DNA of 64,000 nt from Bin87 sp965203195. Its GTDB lineage: Bacteria; Chloroflexota; Dehalococcoidia; Lucifugimonadales; UBA3495. Both the position numbers and the translations under genes were made by a program. Within the stretch, counting starts at the first letter, position 1, and each line of letters opens with the position of its first letter. Below are positions 8,135 to 16,350 of this stretch, piece after piece. Where the stretch lies: NCBI GenBank assembly GCA_965203195.1, contig OZ241860.1:2728001-2792000 (forward strand), read 5' to 3'. The notes below the pieces were generated by a model that saw only the letters and a list, made by a program, of their open reading frames with translations, made no database searches and was not told where the DNA came from.

Positions 8135-8935
8135 GGCGGTTCCGGTTACGAAGGGGGTCCGGCGGGTGGTAGCATAGCGGCAAGCGGCGGCGGACGGGCG
8201 GCGACAGGGCGGTTGTCATTGGAAGGCGGCTCCTTTCCAGCGGGTCTGGCGATTGGCGATTGGTTGGCGGTTGATGATTGATAAGGGACACCGGGGGGTT
8301 GTCCGGGCGGTCGGAGTTGCCAGGTTGTCGGCGCTACGGCCCGAGAGCTACGGCCCGAGAGCGTTACGCGTGAGTTTCGTCCTAGTTTTCCGTGTCCCGG
8401 ACGGACTTGCGACAAGCAAAAGCAGGTTCAGGGCCTGCTCCGGCAAGCCGGTTCGGTCAATCCGGCACGGGGCGGTGGTGACACCCGCTGGCTGGCACAG
8501 AACTACACGGGCCGTACAAGTCATACAGCGACGAAGCAGGACCAGCTGCATAGTGAATTCCGACAAGGGTTAGGCCGTTTCCTGGCGGGCCGGCCAGCCC
8601 GAAACTTTCCCCCGGTGTTGGTGTGATGCGGTTGGTTGGCCGGTGGGCGCCGCTGGCCGGCGGCGCCCACGCAGCCCTTCGATAGCGTGACGCGGTTGAG
8701 TGATCGTCGGTCGGTGGACAGGATGTCCGGTTGGGTTCACACAAAAGCGAAGCCGTATGCCGCCGCAATGCCCGTCGTACGCCGGGCGTGGTGGCGGTGG
8801 CCGTCCGGTGTAGCGCGCTAGAAAGCTTTGCCGGCGACCGGGCTGCTTTACCCACTTATCAGCATAATAGACGGTTGTTCAGGGGCACAAGGGGCGGGGT
8901 GTCACTAACGGGTGGCGATTTTTTAGTTCCGGCGG
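8135..8935. repeat. Dispersed repeat A, copy 1 (uninterrupted)
   Basis: This roughly 800-bp stretch aligns in order with 29,828-31,350. Blocks clear by eye are GGCGGTTGTCATTGG around 8,209-8,223, TTTTCCGTGTCCCGGA around 8,387-8,402, a 57-nt core at 8,461-8,517 that differs from the other copy at one base, CCGACAAGGGTTAGGCCG around 8,560-8,576, and GGGGTGTCAC near 8,894-8,905. Copy 2 carries an IS5-type insertion at the place corresponding to about 8,545-8,552 here, so this copy shows the empty site. No convincing long gene lies inside; a small reverse frame (8,348-8,566) is partly shared by both copies. Confidence 0.7.
8348..8566 (-). CDS. Possible small ORF shared by repeat A copies
   Basis: A 72-codon reverse frame. 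The same frame in repeat A copy 2 (upstream end removed by the IS5 insertion) gives a related peptide: both contain ARxVLCQPAGVTTAPCR and SGTRKxRTK and stop at an equivalent point after xALxP. Shared framing and stop hint at coding, but the frame also crosses the near-invariant 57-nt core, so the conservation could be at nucleotide level. No family, no good ribosome binding site. Confidence 0.2.
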   Translation of the reverse strand: MSEFTMQLVLLRRCMTCTARVVLCQPAGVTTAPCRIDRTGLPEQALNLLLLVASPSGTRKTRTKLTRNALGP

Positions 8936-9143
8936 GCGGATTTGGCGCCGGCGGACGGGATGGCCGGAATTGGGTTGGCGCCGGGCAGACGAGGGCAGGC
9001 GAGCGTGGGCAGATTGATTGTTCCAACCCGGTAAAACAGGCGAGCGCAAGTGAGGATGGCAGCGTTCCTTTTCCGGTGGTTCAGCCATAAGCACGTCGCC
9101 TCGGCAGAGGCTGGAGTTCACTGGAAACGCTACCGTATATCCA

Positions 9144-9441
9144 GGTAGCGTTTCGTTTCAGGTGGTTTGGTTGAGCAGGCCCTGCTTTTGCAGCAACGCC
9201 AGCAGGTTATGTTCCGTCCATACCATCCCCAACCTCTCCCGCCGCTGCAAATCCCGCCGTCCCAATGTTCCGCAGGTACTCCCGCAGCAGGTGAAACGCG
9301 CACAACTGATGTGGCGCCTTCCCGCCATAAACTAGCTCAATCCCCACCGCGATGGCCCCATCGCCATCGCTGACCAGATGCTGCGTAGGGCGGGCATTGT
9401 ACCCCCATCTATAACCAAACCACCTAAAACGAAACGCTACC
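9144..9441. mobile_element. Deletion derivative of IS-B (non-autonomous remnant)
   Basis: Both ends match the full IS-B copies: GGTAGCGTTTCGTTTCAGG on the left and CCTAAAACGAAACGCTACC on the right. Inside are pieces of the transposase gene in reverse orientation (the C-terminal region, then the segment encoding CAFHLLREY and VSDGDGAI), joined across at least two internal deletions. Flanks GTATATCCA (9,135-9,143) and GTATATCTA (9,442-9,450) form a 9-bp target duplication with one mismatch. Too short to encode a transposase; it may have moved as a miniature element or decayed in place. A GAAACGCTACC copy just outside (9,124-9,134) forms an 11-bp inverted repeat with the left end. Confidence 0.85.
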
Positions 9442-9568
9442 GTATATCTATCGCCCGTAGCGCCGCCTGGCGGTGTGGTGTACAATCGGCGCCAAAGCCG
9501 CCGGCCGCCAGGCCGTTAAACCGCCGGGCCTTTACACCACAGCTTTACCGACGAGGGGGATTTGCCAG

Positions 9569-10870
9569 ATGCGTATCCTGCTGATTGCCACCAACCGCCA
9601 CGACCGCGTGATGAGCCGGATGCGCGCCCAGCCCATCCCCATCGGGCTGGCCTATGTGGCCGGCCACATTGACCGCGCCCGCCATAGCGTCAAGGTGGTT
9701 GACCTGATGTTTGCCGGCGATGACTACCTGGACGAGGTGGAGGGCGTAGCCCGCGATTTCAACCCCGACCTGGTGGGCATTTCCATCCGCAATTTGAGCA
9801 ACCACAGCTACATTGACCCGCAGTGGCAGCTGCCCATCACCAAAAGCGTCATTGAGCGCCTCCGCGCGGTTTCGGATGCCGCTATCGTGTGCGGCGGGCC
9901 GGCGTTCAGCATTATGCCGGAGCAGGTTTTTGAGTTCGTGCAGCCGGACATCGGCATCGCGGGCGACGCCGCCGAAACCTTCGCCGAACTGGCCAACCGC
10001 CTGGAAATCGGGGAACCCGACTACCGGGGAATGACCGGCGTGCTGTACCGTGAAAACGGCCGCGTCGTCTATAACGGGATGCGCTGCTCCTCCGATTTTG
10101 GAGCCCGCCCCAGCCTGGACGACCTGGATATGTCCAAATACGCCCAGGCCGGTTTCGGCGTCAGCGTGCTGACCAAACTGGGCGGGTTCTACTATCCCTC
10201 CTCGGCTGACGACCTGCGGACGCCGGAAGGCGCCTGGCGGGTCATCCGGCCCATTGACGAAGTGGTTGAGGAAGTGGCGGAGGTTACGGCCCGCTACGGT
10301 CTGCGCAAGATTTTCTTTGTGGACAACTGCTTCAATGTGCCGCTGGAACACGCCAAAGGGCTGTGCCATGCCCTTCAGGAGGCCCAGGTCAAGGTGCGCT
10401 GGAATACCTGCCTGGCCCCCTACGCCTGCGACGCCGAACTGATTGGCCTGATGAAGCAGGCCGGCTGCGGTCTGGTGATGCTGGGCGGCACCCGCGGCGG
10501 CGACCCCCACGAAGGGGATAACGATACGGGGCGCTACGCCGCCCTTAAGGAGACCACCGACCTGTGCGAAGCCGGCGGGCTGCATTACACCATCTCCCAG
10601 CAGTTCGGAGAGCCGGGAGAGACGCGCGCGTCGGTGGCGAACAAGCTGGAGTTTTTGCGCGGCCTCAAGCCCGCGCTGGCGAATCTGCGGGTGGGCGTCA
10701 GTGTGATGCCCGGCACCGATGTGGCGGCGCGCAGCCTGGCGGAGGGCGTCATCGCCGACGAAGCGGAGCTGATTGCGCCTACTTTCTACCTGGCCGAGGA
10801 AGTGCGCCCCTGGCTGGTGGAGTACCTGCGGGAACAGGCGGAGGCCAACCCGCGCTGGAACCTGATGTAG
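9569..10870 (+). CDS. B12-binding-domain radical-SAM-like protein lacking the iron-sulfur cysteines
   Basis: A 433-residue protein. The N-terminal half is a cobalamin-binding-like Rossmann domain (PIPIGLAYVAGHI, residues 22-34; DLVGISIRN, 67-75; IVCGGPAFS and DIGIAGDAAETF). The second half has the layout of a radical SAM TIM barrel (IRPIDEVVEEV, then RKIFFVDNCFN, then GLVMLGGTRGGDP). At the site of the CxxxCxxC cluster the protein reads TKLGGFYYPSSADD: positions 206, 210 and 213 are Gly, Pro and Ala instead of Cys. All other landmarks stay aligned, so the loss is by substitution, not frameshift. It probably lacks SAM-cleaving activity. The ATG at 9569 follows GAGGGGGA. Stand-alone gene; substrate unknown. 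Confidence 0.75.
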   Translation: MRILLIATNRHDRVMSRMRAQPIPIGLAYVAGHIDRARHSVKVVDLMFAGDDYLDEVEGVARDFNPDLVGISIRNLSNHSYIDPQWQLPITKSVIERLRAVSDAAIVCGGPAFSIMPEQVFEFVQPDIGIAGDAAETFAELANRLEIGEPDYRGMTGVLYRENGRVVYNGMRCSSDFGARPSLDDLDMSKYAQAGFGVSVLTKLGGFYYPSSADDLRTPEGAWRVIRPIDEVVEEVAEVTARYGLRKIFFVDNCFNVPLEHAKGLCHALQEAQVKVRWNTCLAPYACDAELIGLMKQAGCGLVMLGGTRGGDPHEGDNDTGRYAALKETTDLCEAGGLHYTISQQFGEPGETRASVANKLEFLRGLKPALANLRVGVSVMPGTDVAARSLAEGVIADEAELIAPTFYLAEEVRPWLVEYLREQAEANPRWNLM

Positions 10871-10954
10871 GCGCGGCAGTGCACCGGCGGCGGCGTGGCG
10901 CGGCCCGGGTACAAAGCCGGCACAAGCGCCAATGTGCAAGTAGGGGAACGGCCA

Positions 10955-11821
10955 GTGTTCATTACGCAAATTACGGTCATCTTTGAAGGGCCGGCAATGG
11001 ATGACGGGGTATCGGTTGCCGACCTGAACGAGACCCTGAAACGCCTCCAGACGGCGGTGCGGCTGATGGCATCGCATCTGGCCGGCATGGGGATGCACGG
11101 GCGTCCGCCGGAATGGTTGAGCCAGCAGACTTCCTTGCGCCTGATGACGGTCTTCCCCGGCTCTTTCGGAGCCAGCCTTGCGCTGTCTCCGCCGCCCCCG
11201 GATGTCCGGGGCGCCGGAGTGGTCAACTACGGAGCGAAGGCACTGGACGCCATTCTGGAATCGGATGGCAGCGCCGGCAGCCTACTGCCGGACGAGGTTG
11301 CCCGCAGCATTAATGGCATTGGACGCAGTCTGTCGTCTGATGTGTGGCAGGTAACGCTGGCCGACCCGGCTGGCCGGCGGCAGGTCGTTATTGATCGCGC
11401 CCGGCGCCCGCGCCGCCCGGCACGCGTCCCGCACAATCCGCCAATAACTGCGGCAGTGGAAGCCCTGCTTTACGGCCGGCTGCTGGAAGTCAACTGGCAA
11501 AACGGCACCGCACAGTTGCATCGCTACGGCGAGCCGGTAGTTCCATTGCAGTTTGAATCCGGGCTCAATGAAACTATGCGTCAGCTGGCAACCCGCTATG
11601 TCGCTGTAAGAGGCGAAGGGCGAATTACAACCCAGGAGGAGTGGGCAACGGTCGCCATACGCGAAATCGTAGCCGAGCCGTCTGAAATTGACGCCTTTTA
11701 TGCCCGGCCTACCCGGGCATTTGACCCGCAGCAAGCGGCCGGCTTTTACCGGGACGATGCCGACGATCCGGTCGACATCGCCGAGTTCGTCAGGGGCATA
11801 TACGAAGGACGCGATTTATGA
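10955..11821 (+). CDS. Unknown protein paired with a PIN toxin gene
   Basis: About 288 residues from a GTG at 10955 that follows TAGGGGAAC; another in-frame GTG at 10895 would add 20 residues. The protein has no family I recognise. It starts with a strand-like FITQITVIFEGPAMDDG, then an amphipathic helix (LNETLKRLQTAVRLMASHLAG), and a C-terminal half with alternating strands and an acidic end. Its stop overlaps the ATG of a VapC-like PIN gene (11818-11821), so it sits exactly where an antitoxin gene would be, yet it is three to four times longer than a VapB-type antitoxin. It may be an unusual antitoxin or a sensor. Confidence 0.6.
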   Translation: MFITQITVIFEGPAMDDGVSVADLNETLKRLQTAVRLMASHLAGMGMHGRPPEWLSQQTSLRLMTVFPGSFGASLALSPPPPDVRGAGVVNYGAKALDAILESDGSAGSLLPDEVARSINGIGRSLSSDVWQVTLADPAGRRQVVIDRARRPRRPARVPHNPPITAAVEALLYGRLLEVNWQNGTAQLHRYGEPVVPLQFESGLNETMRQLATRYVAVRGEGRITTQEEWATVAIREIVAEPSEIDAFYARPTRAFDPQQAAGFYRDDADDPVDIAEFVRGIYEGRDL

Positions 11822-12240
11822 CCGCGCCAACCGTCCCGTCGGTAGTGGTAGATACCAATGTGGTATCGTACATTTACCGCAAAGAACAGAGAGCTGAACC
11901 CTATCTGAACGAAATGGTCGGGCGGCGCGCCGTTATATCTTTCCAAACCTACGAGGAACTTTTGTACGGCGTACTGCGCCGCAATTGGGGGGAGCGACGC
12001 CGTAACGAACTCCTGGACTATGTCGAGGCCAATTACGAAATGATTGGCTATGACCGGGAGCTGGTCAACGCCTGCGCGCGCTTGCGGGCCGCCGCTTCTG
12101 ACCGCGGCCGCTCGCTCAGCCCGGCCGATGCCTGGATTGCCGCTACCGCCATACTGCTGGGCTGCCCCCTGCTGTCTCACGACCGGGATTTTGGCAACCC
12201 GCCGGAACTGCGGCTAATCAGCTATGCCCGCCATTCTTGA
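11818..12240 (+). CDS. VapC-like PIN-domain ribonuclease toxin
   Basis: A 140-residue PIN-domain protein. VVVDTNVVSYIYR (Asp12) begins the fold; SFQTYEELLYG supplies the second acidic residue, SPADAWIAATA the third, and LLSHDRDF the fourth, which is the complete VapC-type set. VapC toxins cleave tRNA or rRNA and are neutralised by a co-expressed antitoxin. Here the upstream overlapping gene codes a much larger unknown protein rather than a small DNA-binding antitoxin. Complete length for the family. Confidence 0.85.
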   Translation: MTAPTVPSVVVDTNVVSYIYRKEQRAEPYLNEMVGRRAVISFQTYEELLYGVLRRNWGERRRNELLDYVEANYEMIGYDRELVNACARLRAAASDRGRSLSPADAWIAATAILLGCPLLSHDRDFGNPPELRLISYARHS

Positions 12241-12270
12241 CGGCGCGCCCCAGGGCTATCTGCGGCCGGC

Positions 12271-14235
12271 TCAAAGGTTGGCAATTGGCACCGGCTCTAT
12301 CGCATCGGCCGGCGTGAACCCGAACACCTGGCCGTAGAAATACAGCTCCGCTTCCAAAGCCCGCCGGATGTTTTCGGCGCGGCGGAAGCCGTGCTGCTCC
12401 CCCTCAAAGGGCAAATAAGCGCAGGGAATGCCCTTGCTCCGCACCGCCTCGAACATCAGCTGCGCTTGGTTGGGCGGCACTATCCTGTCCTCCAGCCCCT
12501 GCAACAGAATGATGGGGCAGGACAGGCCGTCGGTGTGATGGATGGGCGACCGCTGGCGGTAAATGTCCCGGCCCGCCGGGTAGGGAGCGACCAGCCGGTC
12601 CAGGTAGCGGGATTCGAACTTGTGGGTGTCGGCTGCCAGGGCTTCCAGGTCGGAGACGCCGTAGTAGCTGGCGCCGGCGGCGAACACATTGCGAAAGGCC
12701 AGCGCCGCCAATGTGGTATAGCCGCCGGCGCTGCCGCCGCGTATGGCCAGCCGGCGGCCGTCGACCAGCCCCTGATGCACCAGATGCAGGGCGGCGTTGG
12801 CGCAGTCATCCACATCAACGACGCCCCAGTTGCCGTTGAGCAGCTGCCGGTAGGCGCGCCCGTAGCCCACGCTGCCGCCGTAGTTGACATCCACCACGGC
12901 AAAGCCCCGGCTGGTCCAGAACTGCACCGACAGGTCCAGAGCCGCGGAGGCCGCCGCGGTGGGGCCGCCGTGGCTCATCACCAGCAGGGGCGGCAGGTCG
13001 CCCGCCGGGGCGCAGTAGGCCGGATTGCGCGGGGCGTAGTACAGAGCATAAGCGGGCCGCCCCTCGTTGGAAAGAAAGGCGATGGTCTGCGCCGGCGATA
13101 TGAAACCGGGATCCGGCTCCGTGGTCGAGGATGCCCGCAGAGTGTCCCAGTAGCCGTTGTTCAGATTGACGCGCATCAGCGACAGCGGGCGCGCGGCGTC
13201 GCCGGCAATCACTGCCGCCGTAATGCCCGACACCGCCAGGTCGCCGCGCCCCATTTCGCCGGCCGGCACATTCAGCGGCGTCAGAACGCCCGCGTCGGGA
13301 TCCAGCAGGTTGAGCGACCAGGCGCCGCGCCGGTTCACGGCGCAGACGATGCGCCCGTTGCCGGCGAACCCGTAGGCGCGGCTGCCGAAAACCCACTGGG
13401 GCCGGCCGTACTCGGCGTCATCGGGATACAGCGGTTGGGCCGGCTCCGACAAGGAACGCCGCCGGTACAGGTTCCACCAGCCCGTTTCGTCGGATACATA
13501 ATGCAACGCGCCGTCGGGCGACCATTCGGGCTGGCAGACGGACACGCCATCGCCGCCGGCGACCAGGGTAGCCGGGCCCAGAGCGCCGTCATCCCGCACC
13601 GGCGCCGTCCACAGGAGGGTTTCGTCCCAGGGCATATCAGGGTGGTTCCAGGACAGCCACGCCAGGGCGCGGCCGTCCGGGCTCAGGCGGGGGGACGACA
13701 CGAAGTCCCAGCCGTGGGCGAGCACGGTCTGCGGGCCGATGCCGTCGGCCGGCACGGCGACGATGGCGTTGACGATGTGGGCCGGGTCGGTGTGATCCTC
13801 CCGGACGCAAATCAGCCGGCCGGCGCCGGGCGTGGAACCGTGGGCGCGGTCCAGGGTGACATCGGCATAGCGTAGGGGCGCCGGGGGGGTGATGGGCAGC
13901 GGCGCGGCGCCGGCGTCCTGCCGGTAGATGCGCTGGTCGTCGTAGTTGGAGAACCACACCGTGCCGCCGCTGGCGAGCCAGGCGCCGCCGCCGTATTCGT
14001 GGACGCGGGTGCGGGCGTTGAACGGCGGCGGGTTGACATCGGAAACCGCGCCGTGGGCAGTGGCGCGGACGATGACATTGCGGCCGCCCTCGGCCGGCCG
14101 CGACTCCGTCCAGAGGATGGCGTCGCCGTCAATGGCGACGCTGCCGATGGTTACCGACTCGGCCACGATGGCGCCGGCGGTTACCGGCGAACTCCAGGAA
14201 CCGTAAGGCGCGATGATGGGGTTCTCCTCTGCCAA
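12271..14235 (-). CDS. S9-family serine peptidase (prolyl oligopeptidase type)
   Basis: A 654-residue protein with an N-terminal beta-propeller (about residues 1-390, repeated WSPDG/LSPDGRALAWLSW-type blades) and a C-terminal alpha/beta hydrolase. The catalytic serine lies in IRGGSAGGYTT, the Asp in LQGLEDRIVPPNQ and the His in EGEQHGFR. These are features of the acylaminoacyl-peptidase/dipeptidyl-peptidase group (S9C). No signal peptide is visible, so it is probably cytoplasmic and degrades short peptides. Convergent with the PIN gene, 30 bases apart. Confidence 0.9.
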   Translation of the reverse strand: MAEENPIIAPYGSWSSPVTAGAIVAESVTIGSVAIDGDAILWTESRPAEGGRNVIVRATAHGAVSDVNPPPFNARTRVHEYGGGAWLASGGTVWFSNYDDQRIYRQDAGAAPLPITPPAPLRYADVTLDRAHGSTPGAGRLICVREDHTDPAHIVNAIVAVPADGIGPQTVLAHGWDFVSSPRLSPDGRALAWLSWNHPDMPWDETLLWTAPVRDDGALGPATLVAGGDGVSVCQPEWSPDGALHYVSDETGWWNLYRRRSLSEPAQPLYPDDAEYGRPQWVFGSRAYGFAGNGRIVCAVNRRGAWSLNLLDPDAGVLTPLNVPAGEMGRGDLAVSGITAAVIAGDAARPLSLMRVNLNNGYWDTLRASSTTEPDPGFISPAQTIAFLSNEGRPAYALYYAPRNPAYCAPAGDLPPLLVMSHGGPTAAASAALDLSVQFWTSRGFAVVDVNYGGSVGYGRAYRQLLNGNWGVVDVDDCANAALHLVHQGLVDGRRLAIRGGSAGGYTTLAALAFRNVFAAGASYYGVSDLEALAADTHKFESRYLDRLVAPYPAGRDIYRQRSPIHHTDGLSCPIILLQGLEDRIVPPNQAQLMFEAVRSKGIPCAYLPFEGEQHGFRRAENIRRALEAELYFYGQVFGFTPADAIEPVPIANL

Positions 14236-14491
14236 AATGCTATCCTCCGCAAAAGACGGGCAGGTTGCGGCTCGGGGCCGCTTTGCCGGCGGCGACCAAA
14301 CCCGCGGGCATCGCCGGCGGGACGGGAATAGATGCTCGCCGCAACATTATCACACCAACCCGGAGGCGGCGCAACGAACTTTGCTGGCCGCCCCGGCCGG
14401 CAAAGTTTGACAAAATGCGAAAGGATATGCTAAAAATCGCGTGGCAGTTGCCACACGCGCCCCAAAGGGCTGATCCGGGAGGTTTATCCAA

Positions 14492-15541
14492 ATGAACGCC
14501 AGCGGCCGGGCGGCCGGCGCCGAGGCCAGGGCCAGGGCAAAGGATGCTCCAGTGGCCCCGGGGGCTAACGGAGGGCGGCCCGTTCCGGCGGCGGCGGGCA
14601 GTGGCGGGCGATGGGTGCAAAACCGGGATTGCCGCGCCGGAATGGCGTCCCTGGCGCCCGGCAGCGTGGCGCTCATTCTGACCGACCCGCCGTATTTTAC
14701 CGACGGCATGGGCGACGAATGGAACCACCAGCGGCTGCGTTCCCGGGTGAAGCAAGGGGTGGTGGGCGGGCTGCCGGCGGGGATGAAGTTCACCACCGGG
14801 CAGGGGCGCAACCTGTACTCCTTTCTGTCGCCGGTGGCCGAGCAATGGCTTACGGTCATCAAGCCCGGCGGGTTCGTCCTGTGCTTTGCCCACCCGCGTC
14901 TGTTCCACCGCGCGGCGGCGGCTATTGAGGACGCCGGCTTTGAGATCCGCGATGCCCTGGCCTGGCGGTACGAGGGGCAGGCGAAAGCGTTCACGCAGGA
15001 CCATTTTGTCAAACGCCGCAACCTGCCGGCAGCGGAACAGGCGCGCATCATCAAAGAGCTGGGCGGGCGCAAGACGCCGCAGCTGAAGCCGCAGATGGAG
15101 ATGATTGTCCTGGCCCAGGCGCCCCGCGAAGGCACCTTTGTGGACAACTGGCTGGAGCATCGCGCCGGCCTCATCCGCACCGATAACCCGCTGATTGAAC
15201 CGGAGCGGTTCCCCGGCACGGTCATCCCGGCGCCCAAGCCGCGCCAGCGGTACGGCCATATGACGGCGAAGCCGGTGGACTTGCTGCGCCACCTCATCCG
15301 CATCTTTTGCGCCGAAGGCGAGGAGGCGCTGGTGCTGGATCCCTTCGCCGGTTCCGGTTCAACCGGAGTGGCCGCCCGCATTGAGGGCCGGGGTTTCATC
15401 GGCTTTGAGCTGGACGCCGCAATGGCCGAGCTGGCCGATGCCCGCATCGCGGAGACCAAACCATTAGCAGCCATACCACGAGCAGCCCGCCCCGGCCGCT
15501 GCCGGCGCCGGATGAGCTGGCAGCCGCTTACGATGACATAG
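14492..15541 (+). CDS. Site-specific DNA methyltransferase (N4/N6, beta class)
   Basis: A 349-residue amino-methyltransferase. Motif IV, LILTDPPYF (about residues 61-69), comes before motif I, LDPFAGSGSTGVAAR (about 288-302), which is the beta-class order. KPVDLLRHLIR lies just before motif I. The first 40 residues are Gly/Ala-rich and of low complexity, so the true start may be internal. The last 20 residues (after AETKPLA) are Arg/Pro-rich and look out of frame with family members. An HNH-type gene follows directly; the two probably form a restriction-modification or homing-like pair. Cytosine-N4 versus adenine-N6 specificity cannot be decided. Confidence 0.85.
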   Translation: MNASGRAAGAEARARAKDAPVAPGANGGRPVPAAAGSGGRWVQNRDCRAGMASLAPGSVALILTDPPYFTDGMGDEWNHQRLRSRVKQGVVGGLPAGMKFTTGQGRNLYSFLSPVAEQWLTVIKPGGFVLCFAHPRLFHRAAAAIEDAGFEIRDALAWRYEGQAKAFTQDHFVKRRNLPAAEQARIIKELGGRKTPQLKPQMEMIVLAQAPREGTFVDNWLEHRAGLIRTDNPLIEPERFPGTVIPAPKPRQRYGHMTAKPVDLLRHLIRIFCAEGEEALVLDPFAGSGSTGVAARIEGRGFIGFELDAAMAELADARIAETKPLAAIPRAARPGRCRRRMSWQPLTMT

Positions 15542-15621
15542 CCCGCATCCATTCCGAGCATCTGGCGCAGCACGGCGTCAGGCTGCCGGAAAAGGGAACC
15601 TATAAGTCAGTTTGGCTGGCG

Positions 15622-16164
15622 ATGCTGCATCACTATGCGCCGGAGCCGGCGCACAAGGACGAAATTTCCGATGCGGTACGCCGGCAGTACCCGGAAGCCG
15701 GCCGCGACCAGCAAGTGCGTCATCTCAAGCGGGACGGCTGGAATGTCGCCGGGCGCGGCGGATACCACCGGCTCTCCGATCCTTACCGACCTGATCAGGG
15801 CTTTATCAATGAACGCGCCCGCCGGCAAGGTCGCCTGGACGCCGATGATTTCACGGCGCTGAAAACCGCTTTCGGCAACCGCTGCGCTACTTGCGGCGCC
15901 AGGGACGGCGAACCCGACCCACGCTACGGCCCTGACCTGGTAGCCCTACAGCAGGGCCACCAGGATCCGGGCAGGACGGCCGATGACCCCGAAAATATCA
16001 TCCCCCAGTGCCAGTTCTGCAACCGCGCCTACCGGCGGGATTTCGTTTTCGACGCCCGCGGCCGAGTCCGGGCCGTAGCCGATACAGGCCCGGTGCGCCG
16101 GGCTAACCGGGATGTCCAGCGCAAAATATGGGAGTTCCTGCGCCAATCTTTCGGCAAATCCTGA
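15622..16164 (+). CDS. HNH endonuclease next to DNA methyltransferase
   Basis: 180 residues from the first in-frame ATG. The nuclease core reads NRCATCGARDGEP, then QQGHQDP and ENIIPQCQFCNRAYRRDF, giving two zinc-binding CxxC pairs and the HNH His/Asn set, as in several restriction enzymes. The same frame is open and coding-like for about 53 codons before this ATG (ELAAAYDDIARIHSEHLAQ...), overlapping the end of the methyltransferase gene, but that part has no ATG, GTG or TTG. An ATT at 15463 or a frameshift from the methyltransferase would include it. Likely the restriction partner of the upstream enzyme. Confidence 0.75.
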   Translation: MLHHYAPEPAHKDEISDAVRRQYPEAGRDQQVRHLKRDGWNVAGRGGYHRLSDPYRPDQGFINERARRQGRLDADDFTALKTAFGNRCATCGARDGEPDPRYGPDLVALQQGHQDPGRTADDPENIIPQCQFCNRAYRRDFVFDARGRVRAVADTGPVRRANRDVQRKIWEFLRQSFGKS

Positions 16165-16350
16165 CCCGGAAATAAGCGTTCCGGCCCCAGCCGGGATGCC
16201 GGGCGCAATTGCCCCAATGGGATTGGCCCATCGTCAAATACGGCAAAGTAAGCAAAAGGAACGGGCAACGGCGGGCGATGCTGTTATACTGCCTCCTGGT
16301 TTGAATCACCGCGCTACGAAATTACAGACAGACGGACAGGAGGAACTATC

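Noticed and set aside
12600..12630. tRNA-like GTTCGAATCCCGC on the reverse strand
   Set aside because: It lies inside the S9 peptidase gene (codons for KFESRY) and no acceptor, D or anticodon arms can be formed around it.
12391..13875. 494-codon forward open frame opposite the S9 peptidase
   Set aside because: Shadow of the reverse-strand gene; no family features and biased composition.
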